A stretch of 62,604 nt of DNA from HGM04593 sp045654885 (GCA_045654885.1 JAZOOF010000041.1:1-62604); one strand, 5' to 3'. Shown: positions 52,067-60,895, numbered from the stretch's first letter. Notes: generated from the letters alone by a model not told the origin. A program made the numbers and translations.

Positions 52067-52268
52067 CTTTTTTTATCTCTTTTTGAAAAAACATTCCCGT
52101 TCTATTTGCTTTTGTTTTGAAAAATTCCTACATTGCCATCACTTTTAAAAAACTAACTAACCTTTTGGGATGGAGTTAAGGGCGAAGGTGAATAAAAACT
52201 ATTCTGAATGATGAAGATTATTTGTTTTAACCCCATTCTCATTCCATAAACTAAAAAAACAAAATAAT

Positions 52269-54422
52269 ATGAAAACTTATCAGACTAACGAAATCAAGAA
52301 CATTGCGATTGTAGGATGTTCCGGCTCTGGAAAAACCACTCTCACAGAGGCTATGCTCTATGAGGGTGGAATCATTAAACGTAGAGGTACTATTGAGGCA
52401 AAGAACACCGTTAGCGACTACTTCCCTGTTGAACATGAGTATGGCTATTCGGTGTTTTCGACTGTATTCCAGATTGAGCAGGCGGGCAAGAAACTGAACC
52501 TTATCGATTGCCCGGGTTCCGATGACTTCGCAGGCAGTGCAGTGAGCGCTATGACTGTTGCTGACTTGGCAATGATGGTCATCAACGGCCAGTATGGTGT
52601 TGAGGTGGGTACACAGAACTGCTACCGTTATGTGAAGAAGATGAAGAAGCCAATGATGTTCGTGGTTAACCAGGTCGATCATGAGAAGTGTGACTATGAT
52701 ACAATCATCGAGCAGTTGCAGTCAATCTATGGCTCAAAGGTTGTTCCTGTTCAGTATCCATTGAACGCAGGTCCCGGTTTCAGCACCATCATCGACGTTC
52801 TGTTGATGAAGAAGCTCACTTACACAGGTGAGGGTCAGCCACCACTTGTTGAGGATATTCCTGCCGGCGAGTTGGAGAAGGCAAAGGCTCTCCACATGGA
52901 GCTTGTTGAGAAGGCTGCCGAGAACGAGGAGGGCTTGATGGACAAGTTCTTCGAGAGCGAGGAGTTGACAACCGACGAAATCCGCAAGGGTGCACGTCTT
53001 GGCCTTGAGACCGACAGTGTATATCCAGTGCTCTGCTGCTCGGCATCAACCGATGTTGCTGTGAGCCGTTTGCTTGAGTTCCTTGCAAATGTGGCTCCCG
53101 AGATTACCGACATGCCACAGCCTGTCAATGCCGATGGCGAGACCGTGCTTTATGACAGCGAGGCGCCAACATCAATCTTCTTCTACAAGACATCTGTTGA
53201 ACCACATATCGGTGAGGTTAACTACTTCAAGGTGATGAGCGGTACATTGAAGGCCGGTGATGACCTTGTGAACGCCGACCGTGGTTCAAAGGAGCGCATT
53301 GCACAGATTTTCTGCAGCGCAGGTGCAAACCGTGTGGCTGTCGATGAGTTGAAGGCCGGTGACCTTGGCTGTACGGTGAAGTTGAAGGATATCAAGATTG
53401 GTAATACACTGAATGCAAAGGATTGTACACACAAGTTTGCTCTTGTGAAGTATCCTGCATCAAAATATTCACGTGCCATCAAGCCTGTGAACGAGTCCGA
53501 GATTGAGAAGATGATGCAGATTGTCAACCGCATGCACGAGGAGGATCCTACATGGCGCATCGAGCAGTCCAAGGAGCTTCGCCAGACTATCGTTCATGGC
53601 CAGGGCGAGTTCCACTTGCGTACTTTGAAATGGCGTCTTGAGCACGTTGAGAAGGTGATGGTTAAATACGAAGAGCCAAAGATTCCTTATCGCGAGACAA
53701 TTACCAAGGCGGCGCGTGCCGACTATCGTCACAAGAAACAGTCGGGTGGTGCAGGCCAGTTTGGTGAGGTGCACATGATTGTTGAGCCATACGAGGATGG
53801 TCAGCCATTGCAGGAGGTATACCGTTTCGGCGGCCAGGAGTTCAAAATCAATGCCAAGGCAACCGAGGAGGTTACACTCGATTGGGGCGGCAAGCTCGTC
53901 TTCGTGAACAGCATTGTGGGTGGTAGCATCGACGCACGCTTCATGCCTGCAATCCTCAAGGGTGTAATGGAGCGCATGGAGCGTGGTCCGCTTACAGGCT
54001 CTTATGCACGTGACGTTCGAGTTATTGTTTACGACGGTAAGATGCACCCGGTAGACTCTAACGAGCTCTCGTTCATGCTCGCAGGCCGCAATGCCTTCAG
54101 CGCAGCGTTCCGCGAGGCCGGTCCAAAGGTTCTTGAGCCTGTATATGATGTAGAGGTGTTCGTTCCATCGGACAAGATGGGTGATGTGATGAGTGACATC
54201 CAGGGACGTCGCGGTATGATTATGGGTATGGAGAGCGAGAACGGTTATGAGAAGCTCATTGCCAAGGTTCCTTTGAAGGAGATGGCGTCTTACTCAACAA
54301 CCCTAAGCTCACTCACCGGAGGCCGTGCATCGTTCATAATGTCGCCCTCTTCATATGAGCTCGTTCCCGGCGATGTACAGAACAAACTTGTCGAGGAACT
54401 TGCAGTAAAGGACGAGGAATAA
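52269..54422 (+). CDS. EF-G2-type elongation factor paralogue
   Basis: A 717-residue protein with the full five-domain EF-G layout: G domain (1-270), domain II, III ('RIEQSKELRQTIVHGQGEFHL'), IV ('YRHKKQSGGAGQFGEVHM') and V ('GDVMSDIQGRRGMIMGMES'). The G domain is atypical. The P-loop reads 'GCSGSGKTTL' instead of GHVDHGKTTL, the G3 motif 'DCPGSDDF' has Ser84 where canonical factors have the catalytic His of DTPGH, and G4 is 'NQVD'. This fits EF-G2 of Bacteroides thetaiotaomicron, reported to support translocation without GTPase activity during starvation. Canonical fusA must lie elsewhere. Codon usage is that of a highly expressed gene; the 237-base upstream gap contains no clear promoter. 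Confidence 0.88.
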   Translation: MKTYQTNEIKNIAIVGCSGSGKTTLTEAMLYEGGIIKRRGTIEAKNTVSDYFPVEHEYGYSVFSTVFQIEQAGKKLNLIDCPGSDDFAGSAVSAMTVADLAMMVINGQYGVEVGTQNCYRYVKKMKKPMMFVVNQVDHEKCDYDTIIEQLQSIYGSKVVPVQYPLNAGPGFSTIIDVLLMKKLTYTGEGQPPLVEDIPAGELEKAKALHMELVEKAAENEEGLMDKFFESEELTTDEIRKGARLGLETDSVYPVLCCSASTDVAVSRLLEFLANVAPEITDMPQPVNADGETVLYDSEAPTSIFFYKTSVEPHIGEVNYFKVMSGTLKAGDDLVNADRGSKERIAQIFCSAGANRVAVDELKAGDLGCTVKLKDIKIGNTLNAKDCTHKFALVKYPASKYSRAIKPVNESEIEKMMQIVNRMHEEDPTWRIEQSKELRQTIVHGQGEFHLRTLKWRLEHVEKVMVKYEEPKIPYRETITKAARADYRHKKQSGGAGQFGEVHMIVEPYEDGQPLQEVYRFGGQEFKINAKATEEVTLDWGGKLVFVNSIVGGSIDARFMPAILKGVMERMERGPLTGSYARDVRVIVYDGKMHPVDSNELSFMLAGRNAFSAAFREAGPKVLEPVYDVEVFVPSDKMGDVMSDIQGRRGMIMGMESENGYEKLIAKVPLKEMASYSTTLSSLTGGRASFIMSPSSYELVPGDVQNKLVEELAVKDEE

Positions 54423-54437
54423 TAGTAATATATTCTA

Positions 54438-54486
54438 TAATGACGGAAGAGGATGGGCGGTCAGTCCATCCTCTTCTGTCATTATG
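54438..54486 (+). terminator. Intrinsic terminator of the EF-G2-type gene
   Basis: A stem of about 20 base pairs with one mismatch (54438-54457 with 54467-54486) starts 16 bases after the stop codon. Its top pairs GAAGAGGATGG with CCATCCTCTTC. Confidence 0.85.
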
Positions 54487-54608
54487 TTAAAAAGATGGGG
54501 CATTTAGTAATAAGTATTCAAAGTGCAATGTTTTAGTTATTAAATTATTAATTAATTATTTGAGTTTTGTTAATTAATGAAAAATGGTTTAAATTAGTTG
54601 CCGTTCGA

Positions 54609-54641
54609 TTTGTATGTTTGAAAGCGTAGTCTTTATATTTG
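54609..54641 (+). promoter_or_regulatory. Promoter immediately before rprX
   Basis: TTTG at 54609-54612, 21 bases, TATATTTG at 54634-54641. The -7 box ends 5 bases before the rprX ATG (54646), so the transcript would start on or next to the start codon. A second TAnnTTTG (TATGTTTG, 54613-54620) overlaps it and would allow a short leader. Confidence 0.5.
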
Positions 54642-54645
54642 TATT

Positions 54646-56184
54646 ATGAAGAAGATGACAATAAGTGCAGTGGCCACGGTGATGGGCATTTGTTTTGTAG
54701 CTTTGCTGTATATGCAGGTTTCATATATCAATCTGCTTGTCAATATGCGCCTGGGGCAGTTCTATGACGGGGCTCATAGAAGCCTTAATCATGTTGCCCA
54801 TAAACTGGAGATGGACGAGGTGCGCAAGTACCTTACCGAGGATAATAGCGGTTATATTAAAAAAGGTAGTTTTGTGGGCGGCAAGTCCATGGTTGTGCGC
54901 AGCTATACCACATCCACCAACAACGGCGGTGTGGTGTCGACAATAACAGTTAATACTGCTGTGCCCGAGAATCATCACCACCTTGACGAGGATTTCTTTA
55001 TCAAGGATTTGAGTAAGGCACTCACTGTTGAGGAGGCTCAGCGCCTGCAGCACGATGTGCTCAAAATGAGGGCAAAGTATCAGCGCGATGTGCTGGACGA
55101 GGTGATATTTCATATGCTTGAGAGTGCCGGGGCAAAACCGCTGAAGAGCAGGATTGAAGATTTCGGAAACCTGGAGCAATATATCGCGGCCGAGCTGAAG
55201 AGTAATGGTTGTGACTTGCCGTTCGGTATAAGGCTGCTCGACCACAATGGTCGCGATACGGTATATAGCAGCGTTGTCGAGGAGTGTGGCAAGGTGATAA
55301 AGCAGCCGCTGTTCGAGAATGACAATGCGGTGCGTGGTGCAATGCTCGAGGTCTGTTTCCCAAAATCGGCGTTGAACAAATTTATATATGCTTCGGTTAA
55401 ATTTATGTTACCCTCGCTGTTCTTTACATTTGTACTGCTGATAACATTCATGTTCACGTTGTACATGGCTGTAAGGCACAAGAGGATAACAAAGATGAAG
55501 AATGACTTTATAAACAACATGACCCACGAGTTCAAGACACCCATATCGGCAATATCGCTTGCAGCCCAGATGTTGCAGGACGAGAGCGTTGCAAAGTCGC
55601 CCGAAATGTTCCAGCGTCTGTCGGGGGTTATATCGAGCGAGACAAAGCGCTTGCGTTTCCAGGTAGACAAGGTGTTGCAGATGTCTATGTTCGATGACAA
55701 GAATACCGCAGCCTTGAACATGAAGGAACTCGATGCCAATGAACTTATTGCCGGTATTGTGAATACCTTTGCCGTGAAGGTGGGGCAGAGTGGTGGCTCA
55801 ATAAAGACTTCGCTCGATGCAACCGACCCATTTATAAAGGTCGATGAGATGCATTTCACCAATGTGGTCTTCAACCTGCTCGACAATGCCGTTAAGTACA
55901 GGAGGCAAGAGGTGCCCATTGAACTTGAGGTGGCAACCTCCAATGTGGGTGGCAAGTTTGTGCTCAAGTTGAAGGATAACGGCATTGGAATGAAAAAGGA
56001 GCATCTGAAGAAAATTTTTGACCGCTTCTACCGCGTGCACACCGGTAATGTTCACAATGTCAAGGGCTTCGGCCTTGGACTGGCCTATGTCAAGCAGATT
56101 ATCAGGGCACACCGCGGAACAATACATGCCGAGAGTGAGTTTGGCATGGGAACTGAATTTGTAATTGTATTACCTTTAAAATAA
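54646..56184 (+). CDS. rprX: Sensor histidine kinase RprX
   Basis: A 512-residue inner-membrane kinase. Helix 1 is at about residues 7-27, a periplasmic domain runs to about 245, helix 2 is at about 252-277. The dimer/phosphoacceptor region has 'FINNMTHEFKTPISAISL' with H294, followed by the ATPase: N box 'VVFNLLDNAVKYRRQE', G1 'LKDNGIGMKKEH', F box 'DRFYRVHTGNVH' and G2 'GFGLGLAYVKQI'. The N-terminal 'VMGICFVALLYMQVSYINLL' and the neighbouring regulator match the RprX/RprY system of Bacteroides fragilis. The rprY gene starts 6 bases later. Confidence 0.9.
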   Translation: MKKMTISAVATVMGICFVALLYMQVSYINLLVNMRLGQFYDGAHRSLNHVAHKLEMDEVRKYLTEDNSGYIKKGSFVGGKSMVVRSYTTSTNNGGVVSTITVNTAVPENHHHLDEDFFIKDLSKALTVEEAQRLQHDVLKMRAKYQRDVLDEVIFHMLESAGAKPLKSRIEDFGNLEQYIAAELKSNGCDLPFGIRLLDHNGRDTVYSSVVEECGKVIKQPLFENDNAVRGAMLEVCFPKSALNKFIYASVKFMLPSLFFTFVLLITFMFTLYMAVRHKRITKMKNDFINNMTHEFKTPISAISLAAQMLQDESVAKSPEMFQRLSGVISSETKRLRFQVDKVLQMSMFDDKNTAALNMKELDANELIAGIVNTFAVKVGQSGGSIKTSLDATDPFIKVDEMHFTNVVFNLLDNAVKYRRQEVPIELEVATSNVGGKFVLKLKDNGIGMKKEHLKKIFDRFYRVHTGNVHNVKGFGLGLAYVKQIIRAHRGTIHAESEFGMGTEFVIVLPLK

Positions 56185-56190
56185 TTTATT

Positions 56191-56892
56191 ATGGAAGAGA
56201 AACAGAGAATACTGCTATGTGAGGACGACGAGAACCTGGGCATGCTTTTGCGTGAATACCTCCAGGCCAAGGGATACTATGCCGAACTTTGTCCCGATGG
56301 CGATGCCGGATATAAGGCTTTCCTGAAGGGTAAATTCGACTTGTGTGTATTTGACGTGATGATGCCAATAAAGGACGGTTTCACTTTGGCGCAGGAGATT
56401 CGTGCCGTCAACCCCGATATACCTATCATTTTCCTCACTGCAAAATCGTTGAACGAGGATATTCTTGAGGGATTCAAGATTGGTGCCGATGACTATATTA
56501 CAAAGCCCTTCAGCATGGAGGTGCTGGTGGTGCGCATTGAGACTGTGTTGCGCCGCGTGTGTGGCAAGAAAAACAAGGAGAATGCGCTCTACAAGATTGG
56601 CCGTTTCCTGTTCGATACACAGAAACAGGTGCTTACAATCGATGACCAACAGACAAAGCTCACAACCAAGGAGTCCGAGCTCTTGAGCCTGCTTTGCGCT
56701 CACCGTAACGAGATTCTGCAGCGTGACTATGCGCTCAAGACCGTGTGGAGCGACGACAACTACTTCAATGCCCGCAGCATGGACGTGTATATAACAAAGC
56801 TGCGCAAGCACCTGAAGGCCGATGAGAATATTGAAATCATCAACATTCACGGCAAGGGCTACAAACTCATTGCTCCCGATGCCGAGGCGTAA
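56191..56892 (+). CDS. rprY: Response regulator RprY (OmpR family)
   Basis: A 233-residue OmpR/PhoB-type regulator. Receiver: acidic pair in 'LLCEDDENLG', phospho-acceptor D55 in 'LCVFDVMMP', Thr in 'IIFLTAKS' and Lys in 'DYITKPFS'. The C-terminal winged helix has 'TTKESELLSLLCAHRNEILQ', 'NARSMDVYITKLRKHL' and 'IEIINIHGKGYKLI'. It is the partner of RprX. In B. fragilis, RprY has been linked to stress and redox control. Confidence 0.94.
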   Translation: MEEKQRILLCEDDENLGMLLREYLQAKGYYAELCPDGDAGYKAFLKGKFDLCVFDVMMPIKDGFTLAQEIRAVNPDIPIIFLTAKSLNEDILEGFKIGADDYITKPFSMEVLVVRIETVLRRVCGKKNKENALYKIGRFLFDTQKQVLTIDDQQTKLTTKESELLSLLCAHRNEILQRDYALKTVWSDDNYFNARSMDVYITKLRKHLKADENIEIINIHGKGYKLIAPDAEA

Positions 56893-56906
56893 CCCCGGTA
56901 CACTTG

Positions 56907-56954
56907 CACAGACATAAAAAGAGCACTCCGCAGAGTGCCCTTTTTATGTCTGTG
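56907..56954. terminator. Bidirectional terminator after rprY
   Basis: A long hairpin: 56907-56921 pairs with 56940-56954 (15 bases) and an inner GCACTC/GAGTGC stem tops it. A-run on one arm and T-run on the other give it terminator character in both directions, serving rprY and the convergent small gene. Confidence 0.85.
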
Positions 56955-56996
56955 TTCTTGAATGATTTTCCTTTTATAAAAAGGAACGGCTCTTTC

Positions 56997-57191
56997 TTAC
57001 TTGTTTGTAATATCGTCGTTGATAGCCTTTTTACCGGCCACGACGTATGTTACAAGACCGGCAATTACCAGGCCTGCAGAACCAAAGCTGATAGCGTTGC
57101 TGTTGTTCCATGCCATTGTCATGCTCAAAGAAATGAGTATGGCGCCGACGATGATAAGAATAAAACCGAGAATCTGAATCTTTTTTGCCAT
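56997..57191 (-). CDS. Small membrane protein, 64 aa
   Basis: From ATG 57191 the product has two hydrophobic helices (about residues 6-25, 'ILGFILIIVGAILISLSMTM', and 33-51, 'FGSAGLVIAGLVTYVVAG') joined by a polar turn with Asn/Ser, and a charged C-terminus (KKAINDDITNK). Family not recognised. It lies between a terminator and the ribosomal protein operon, on the opposite strand, and its ATG is well placed. Confidence 0.7.
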   Translation of the reverse strand: MAKKIQILGFILIIVGAILISLSMTMAWNNSNAISFGSAGLVIAGLVTYVVAGKKAINDDITNK

Positions 57192-57409
57192 AGTGCTATA
57201 TATTTTTTTATTGTATTCTTTCTGCAAAGAAACATATAATTATTAAGAGAACGAAATTTTTTTGCCAAAAATAGATGTTTTGGGGTGCAAATAGTGTGAG
57301 AATTGCGCTGTGGGCAGCCGTTTTTGTCCCGAAAAGCTATGTCGCACCCTCTGTTAGTTTGTCATTTGCACTATTTGAGGCCGTTTAGGCAAAAAGATTG
57401 CAAATGACT

Positions 57410-57439
57410 TTTGTATTTAAGAAAAATTGTCTATCTTTG
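57410..57439 (+). promoter_or_regulatory. Promoter of the rpsF-rpsR-rplI operon
   Basis: TTTG at 57410-57413, 18 bases, TATCTTTG at 57432-57439; transcription should start near 57446, giving a leader of about 40 bases. Confidence 0.65.
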
Positions 57440-57487
57440 CACCCGCGTTTAGTAAAAACGAATGTTTAACCAATTTATTAATTAAAA

Positions 57488-57829
57488 ATGAATCAATACG
57501 AGACCGTTTTCATTTTGACTCCCGTTTTGTCTGATGCTCAGATGAAGGAAGCGGTAGAGAAATTCAAAGGCATTCTTGAGGCAGAAGGTGCTAAGATTGT
57601 CAATGAGGAGAACTGGGGACTTAAGAAGCTCGCTTACCCCATCGAGAAGAAGACCACAGGCTTCTATGTAATGTTCGAGTTCGAAGCAGAGCCTAAGGTT
57701 ATTTCTAAGTTAGAGTTGCAGTACCGTCGCGACGAGCGCGTTATTCGCTCATTGGTAGTTAAGTTGGACAAGTATGCTGCAGAGTATGCTGCCAAGAGAA
57801 GAAATTTAAAAGCTAATAAGGAGAACTAA
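57488..57829 (+). CDS. rpsF: 30S ribosomal protein bS6
   Basis: A 113-residue ribosomal protein; 'NQYETVFILTPVLSDAQMKE' and 'NWGLKKLAYPIEKKTTGFYV' identify bS6. It sits on the 30S platform with bS18. There is no Shine-Dalgarno sequence before the ATG, as usual in this phylum. First gene of a three-gene operon. Confidence 0.97.
   Translation: MNQYETVFILTPVLSDAQMKEAVEKFKGILEAEGAKIVNEENWGLKKLAYPIEKKTTGFYVMFEFEAEPKVISKLELQYRRDERVIRSLVVKLDKYAAEYAAKRRNLKANKEN
57818..57823 (+). promoter_or_regulatory. Strong Shine-Dalgarno before rpsR
   Basis: AAGGAG, 8 bases before the rpsR ATG. Shine-Dalgarno sequences are rare in Bacteroidia, whose ribosomes hide the anti-Shine-Dalgarno. Confidence 0.75.
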
Positions 57830-57831
57830 TT

Positions 57832-58101
57832 ATGGCACAGACACCTTCAGAAATCAGATATTTGACTCCTCCAACAGTGGATGTCAAGAAGAAGAAATAT
57901 TGCCGTTTCAAGAAGAACGGTATCAAGTATATCGACTACAAGGACCCCGAGTTCTTGAAGAAGTTCTTGAACGAGCAGGGTAAACTTCTCCCACGTCGCA
58001 TCACAGGTACTTCTTTGAAGTTCCAGCGTCGTATTGCACAGGCTGTTAAGCGTGCACGTCACTTGGCTTTGCTGCCTTTTGTTACTGATATGATGAAATA
58101 A
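57832..58101 (+). CDS. rpsR: 30S ribosomal protein bS18
   Basis: An 89-residue protein; 'KKKYCRFKKNGIKYIDYKDPEFLKKF' and 'RRITGTSLKFQRRIAQAVKRARHLALLPF' are typical bS18 sequence. It starts 2 bases after the rpsF stop and has its own strong Shine-Dalgarno. With bS6 (and bS21) it forms the pocket that holds the 3' end of 16S rRNA in Bacteroidia. Confidence 0.97.
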   Translation: MAQTPSEIRYLTPPTVDVKKKKYCRFKKNGIKYIDYKDPEFLKKFLNEQGKLLPRRITGTSLKFQRRIAQAVKRARHLALLPFVTDMMK

Positions 58102-58102
58102 T

Positions 58103-58108
58103 AGGAGG
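58103..58108 (+). promoter_or_regulatory. Strong Shine-Dalgarno before rplI
   Basis: AGGAGG, 8 bases before the rplI ATG, in the 15-base gap after rpsR. Confidence 0.75.
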
Positions 58109-58116
58109 AAATAATT

Positions 58117-58563
58117 ATGGAGCTTATTTTGAAAGAAGATGTAATCAACTTGGGTTACAAAGACGATATCGTTAAGGTAAAGGACGGTTATGGCCGTAAT
58201 TATTTGATTCCTACAGGCAAGGCAGTTATCGCAAGCGAGTCTGCAAAGAAGGTACTTGCTGAGAATTTGCGTCAGCGCGCTCACAAGTTGGCTAAGATTA
58301 AGGCCGACGCTGAGGCTCTTGCAGCTAAGTTCGAGGGTGTTTCTTTGACAATCGCTACAAAGGTAAGCGCTACAGGTGCCGTTTACGGTTCAGTAGGTGC
58401 AATCCAGATTGCCGAGGAGCTTGCTAAGCTCGGTCTCGAGATCGACCGCAAGACTATCTTCGTTGCTGCAGTTAAGGAAATCGGTTCTTACGAGGCAACT
58501 GTTAAGTTGCACAAGGAGGTAGCCGTTAAGGTTCCTTTCACTGTAGTTGCAGAGGCTGAATAA
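58117..58563 (+). CDS. rplI: 50S ribosomal protein bL9
   Basis: A 148-residue ribosomal protein; 'MELILKEDVINLGYKDDIVKVKDGYGRNYLIP' and the long central helix (64-86) identify bL9, which binds 23S rRNA near the L1 stalk. Last gene of the operon; a terminator starts 22 bases after the stop codon. Confidence 0.97.
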   Translation: MELILKEDVINLGYKDDIVKVKDGYGRNYLIPTGKAVIASESAKKVLAENLRQRAHKLAKIKADAEALAAKFEGVSLTIATKVSATGAVYGSVGAIQIAEELAKLGLEIDRKTIFVAAVKEIGSYEATVKLHKEVAVKVPFTVVAEAE

Positions 58564-58585
58564 TTTTAGCTTTAGAATACAACAG

Positions 58586-58620
58586 ATGGCGACACTTTTG
58601 CGAGTGTCGCCATTTTTTTA
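58586..58620 (+). terminator. Intrinsic terminator of the rpsF operon
   Basis: Perfect 11-base stem (58586-58596 and 58603-58613), 6-base loop, then a run of T to 58620. Confidence 0.93.
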
Positions 58621-58640
58621 TGACTTTTTTGCTGGCAGTA

Positions 58641-58670
58641 TTGTCCTTTGCAAAAATATTGCTATCTTCG
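58641..58670 (+). promoter_or_regulatory. Promoter of the btuB-btuG operon
   Basis: TTG at 58641-58643, 19 bases, TATCTTCG at 58663-58670; transcription would start near 58677, just at the riboswitch. Confidence 0.6.
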
Positions 58671-58679
58671 CCACCGATT

Positions 58680-58845
58680 ATGGTGTAACCGCCGTCATGC
58701 GGCGTCGGTTAGTAAAAGGGAATCCGGTGAGAGTCCGGAACTATACCCGTAGCTGTAAGTTCATTGATTCCTTGGTGTTCAATAGCCACTGCTCCTTTTG
58801 TGAGTGGGAAGGTGCCAAGGTGAACAAGTCAGAAAACCTGCCATA
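58680..58845 (+). promoter_or_regulatory. Cobalamin riboswitch (AdoCbl/B12 element)
   Basis: This leader has the ordered conserved blocks of a cobalamin riboswitch: GGTTAGTAAAAGGGAA, then GGTGAGAGTCCGGAACT (58725-58742), ACCCGTAGCTGTAA (58745-58758), AGCCACTG, TGGGAAGGTG and the B12 box AGTCAGAAAACCTGCC (58827-58842), one base off the usual AGTCAGGANACCTGCC. A short stem (AAACCC/GGGTTT, 58863-58881) follows just before the ATG at 58887 and may hide the start region or end transcription when cobalamin is bound. It controls the receptor gene below. Confidence 0.93.
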
Positions 58846-58886
58846 TTCGTTATGTTTTATACAAACCCCGGGTAAGGGTTTTATAA

Positions 58887-60872
58887 ATGCTTTTTATGTT
58901 AAGGTTTTTTTATCTTTTTGTTTGCAGCGCTTTATGCTGTGTTGCGGCTGTGTCTGCCCAAGAGCAGGACACGTTGCGTTATCTGCTTCCCGAGGTCGAT
59001 GCTGTCGGGGCTGTGCTGCCTGTGACGGTGACATCGCCGGCTCCTTTGAAGCATGCTTCGCGCGAGGCTATTGCCCGCTTGGGGCATGCCGGTGTGGCCG
59101 ATGTACTCAAGTGCATGTCGGGTGTCAGCGTGCGCGATTATGGCGGTGTCGGCGGCTTGAAAACCGTTTCGGTGCGTGGAATGGGAGCCAAGCATACGGC
59201 TGTCAGCTATGATGGCATTGTTGTTGCCGATGCGCAGAGCGGTGTTGTCGATATCGGTCGTTTCCCGCTGAATAATCTCTCGGCTGTGACGTTGGCAGTC
59301 GGCCGGGGCGGCGGTGGGGTGCATAGTGCGCGCGAGTGCGCGGCATCGGCTTTGCTCTCACTGCAGACGATGTTGCCGGCAAAGACTGCTACAAATGTCG
59401 ATGTCAAAGGCGGCTCTTTCGGTTATGCTGCGGCATCTCTTTATCATCGTTGCAAGCAGCCTGCCGCCCGTTGGGGATTGACGTTCAACGGCAACTATCT
59501 GAGAAGCGATGGAATGTATCCTTTTGACCTTGTCAATGCCGGGCTTGTTACGCGTGAAAAACGGCGCGACAGTGATATTGATGCCTTTATACTCGAGGCC
59601 AATGCCGATGCTTGGCTTGGTGACGGGCGGCTCGATACAAAGGTCTATGGTTATCTGTCGCAGCGTGGCTTGCCGGGTGCGGTCAACCTTTATAATAAGG
59701 AGAACCGCGAGCGTCTGTGGAACAGGAATATCTTTGCTCAGGCAAAATACAGGCGTGCGCTGGGCGATGTTTGGGATTTGCAGGCGCTTTTGAAATATGA
59801 CTATAATTTCACGCGTTACCGCGAGGTGAGTGCCAACTACAGCTCGGGTGAACAGGTGGATGTGAATATCCAGAACGAGTGTTATGCCTCGCTTGCCGCC
59901 GTTTGCGCACCGCTTGCGGGGTTGGAACTGTCGCTTGCCGCCGATGCTGCATATACAATGCTCAAGAATAATTTCATCGACAGTAAGGCGCCGCGCCGTT
60001 TGTCGTCGTGGGTTTCGGCCTCGGCCAATTATCAGTTGCGTGGTTTCAGCTTCACGGCATCGCTGTTGGCTACATATGTAGCCGATGAAGTGAAGAGTGG
60101 TGAGGGTATGGCTCCTTTCCGCCGTCTATCCCCCTCATTGAGTGTCGTTTATTCTCCATTTGAAAACGATATCCTGCATTTGCGCGCCTCGTTCAAAGAT
60201 GCCTGTCGCGTGCCCACCTTTGCCGACCTCTACTATCTGCGCCTTGGAAATGTGGGGCTCAAACCCGAGAAAGCCACGCAGTGCAATGTCGGTGCTACAT
60301 TCTATCTGCCGGGCGGCAATCTCTTGAAGAGTCTTACCCTGTCGGCCGATGCGTATTATAATAATGTGCGCGACAAGATTATTGCCCTGCCTACCATGTA
60401 TGTGTGGCGAATGATGAATTTTGGCGAGGCCGATATATGGGGTGCCGATGTAGATGCCACCATGGCCATTGCATTGGCGAAAAAAGTGACGCTTATGCTT
60501 GCAGCCAATTACTCGTTCCAGTATGCCGTGGATGTTACCGATGCTTCGGCAAAGAATTATCGCCATCAGCTCCCGTATACTCCGCGCCATTCAGGTTCTT
60601 TTACTATGTCAATAGAGAATCCCGTGGTCAATGTCTCCTATCTGCTCTCTGCAGTCGGTGAACGTTATATGCTACCCCAGAATACGCAGCGTAATCTCAT
60701 GGAGGGGTATCTTGAACATGGCTTGTCGCTCAACCGCCGTTTTACGTTCGGTGGTGTGGGGGTACGTATGCAGACCGATTTCCTCAATATCGCAAACCGG
60801 CAGTACGAGGTCATAAAGAACTATCCTATGCCCGGTTTTCAATGGAGACTTTCTGCGCGTGTAGACTTTTAA
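58887..60872 (+). CDS. btuB: TonB-dependent cobalamin receptor BtuB
   Basis: A 661-residue outer-membrane receptor with signal peptide (to about residue 24, 'CCVAAVSAQ'). The plug has 'GHAGVADVLKCMSGVSVRD', 'VSVRGMGAKHTAVSYDGIVV' and 'INNLSAVTLAVGRG'-like strands; the barrel follows, with 'FKDACRVPTFADLYYLRLGNVGLKPEKA' typical of this class. The cobalamin riboswitch upstream and the BtuG-like lipoprotein downstream make vitamin B12 (or a related corrinoid) the likely ligand. Start may be ATG 58887 or the next ATG at 58896. Confidence 0.9.
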   Translation: MLFMLRFFYLFVCSALCCVAAVSAQEQDTLRYLLPEVDAVGAVLPVTVTSPAPLKHASREAIARLGHAGVADVLKCMSGVSVRDYGGVGGLKTVSVRGMGAKHTAVSYDGIVVADAQSGVVDIGRFPLNNLSAVTLAVGRGGGGVHSARECAASALLSLQTMLPAKTATNVDVKGGSFGYAAASLYHRCKQPAARWGLTFNGNYLRSDGMYPFDLVNAGLVTREKRRDSDIDAFILEANADAWLGDGRLDTKVYGYLSQRGLPGAVNLYNKENRERLWNRNIFAQAKYRRALGDVWDLQALLKYDYNFTRYREVSANYSSGEQVDVNIQNECYASLAAVCAPLAGLELSLAADAAYTMLKNNFIDSKAPRRLSSWVSASANYQLRGFSFTASLLATYVADEVKSGEGMAPFRRLSPSLSVVYSPFENDILHLRASFKDACRVPTFADLYYLRLGNVGLKPEKATQCNVGATFYLPGGNLLKSLTLSADAYYNNVRDKIIALPTMYVWRMMNFGEADIWGADVDATMAIALAKKVTLMLAANYSFQYAVDVTDASAKNYRHQLPYTPRHSGSFTMSIENPVVNVSYLLSAVGERYMLPQNTQRNLMEGYLEHGLSLNRRFTFGGVGVRMQTDFLNIANRQYEVIKNYPMPGFQWRLSARVDF

Positions 60873-60895
60873 CTAACCTTTAAATATATAATTCT

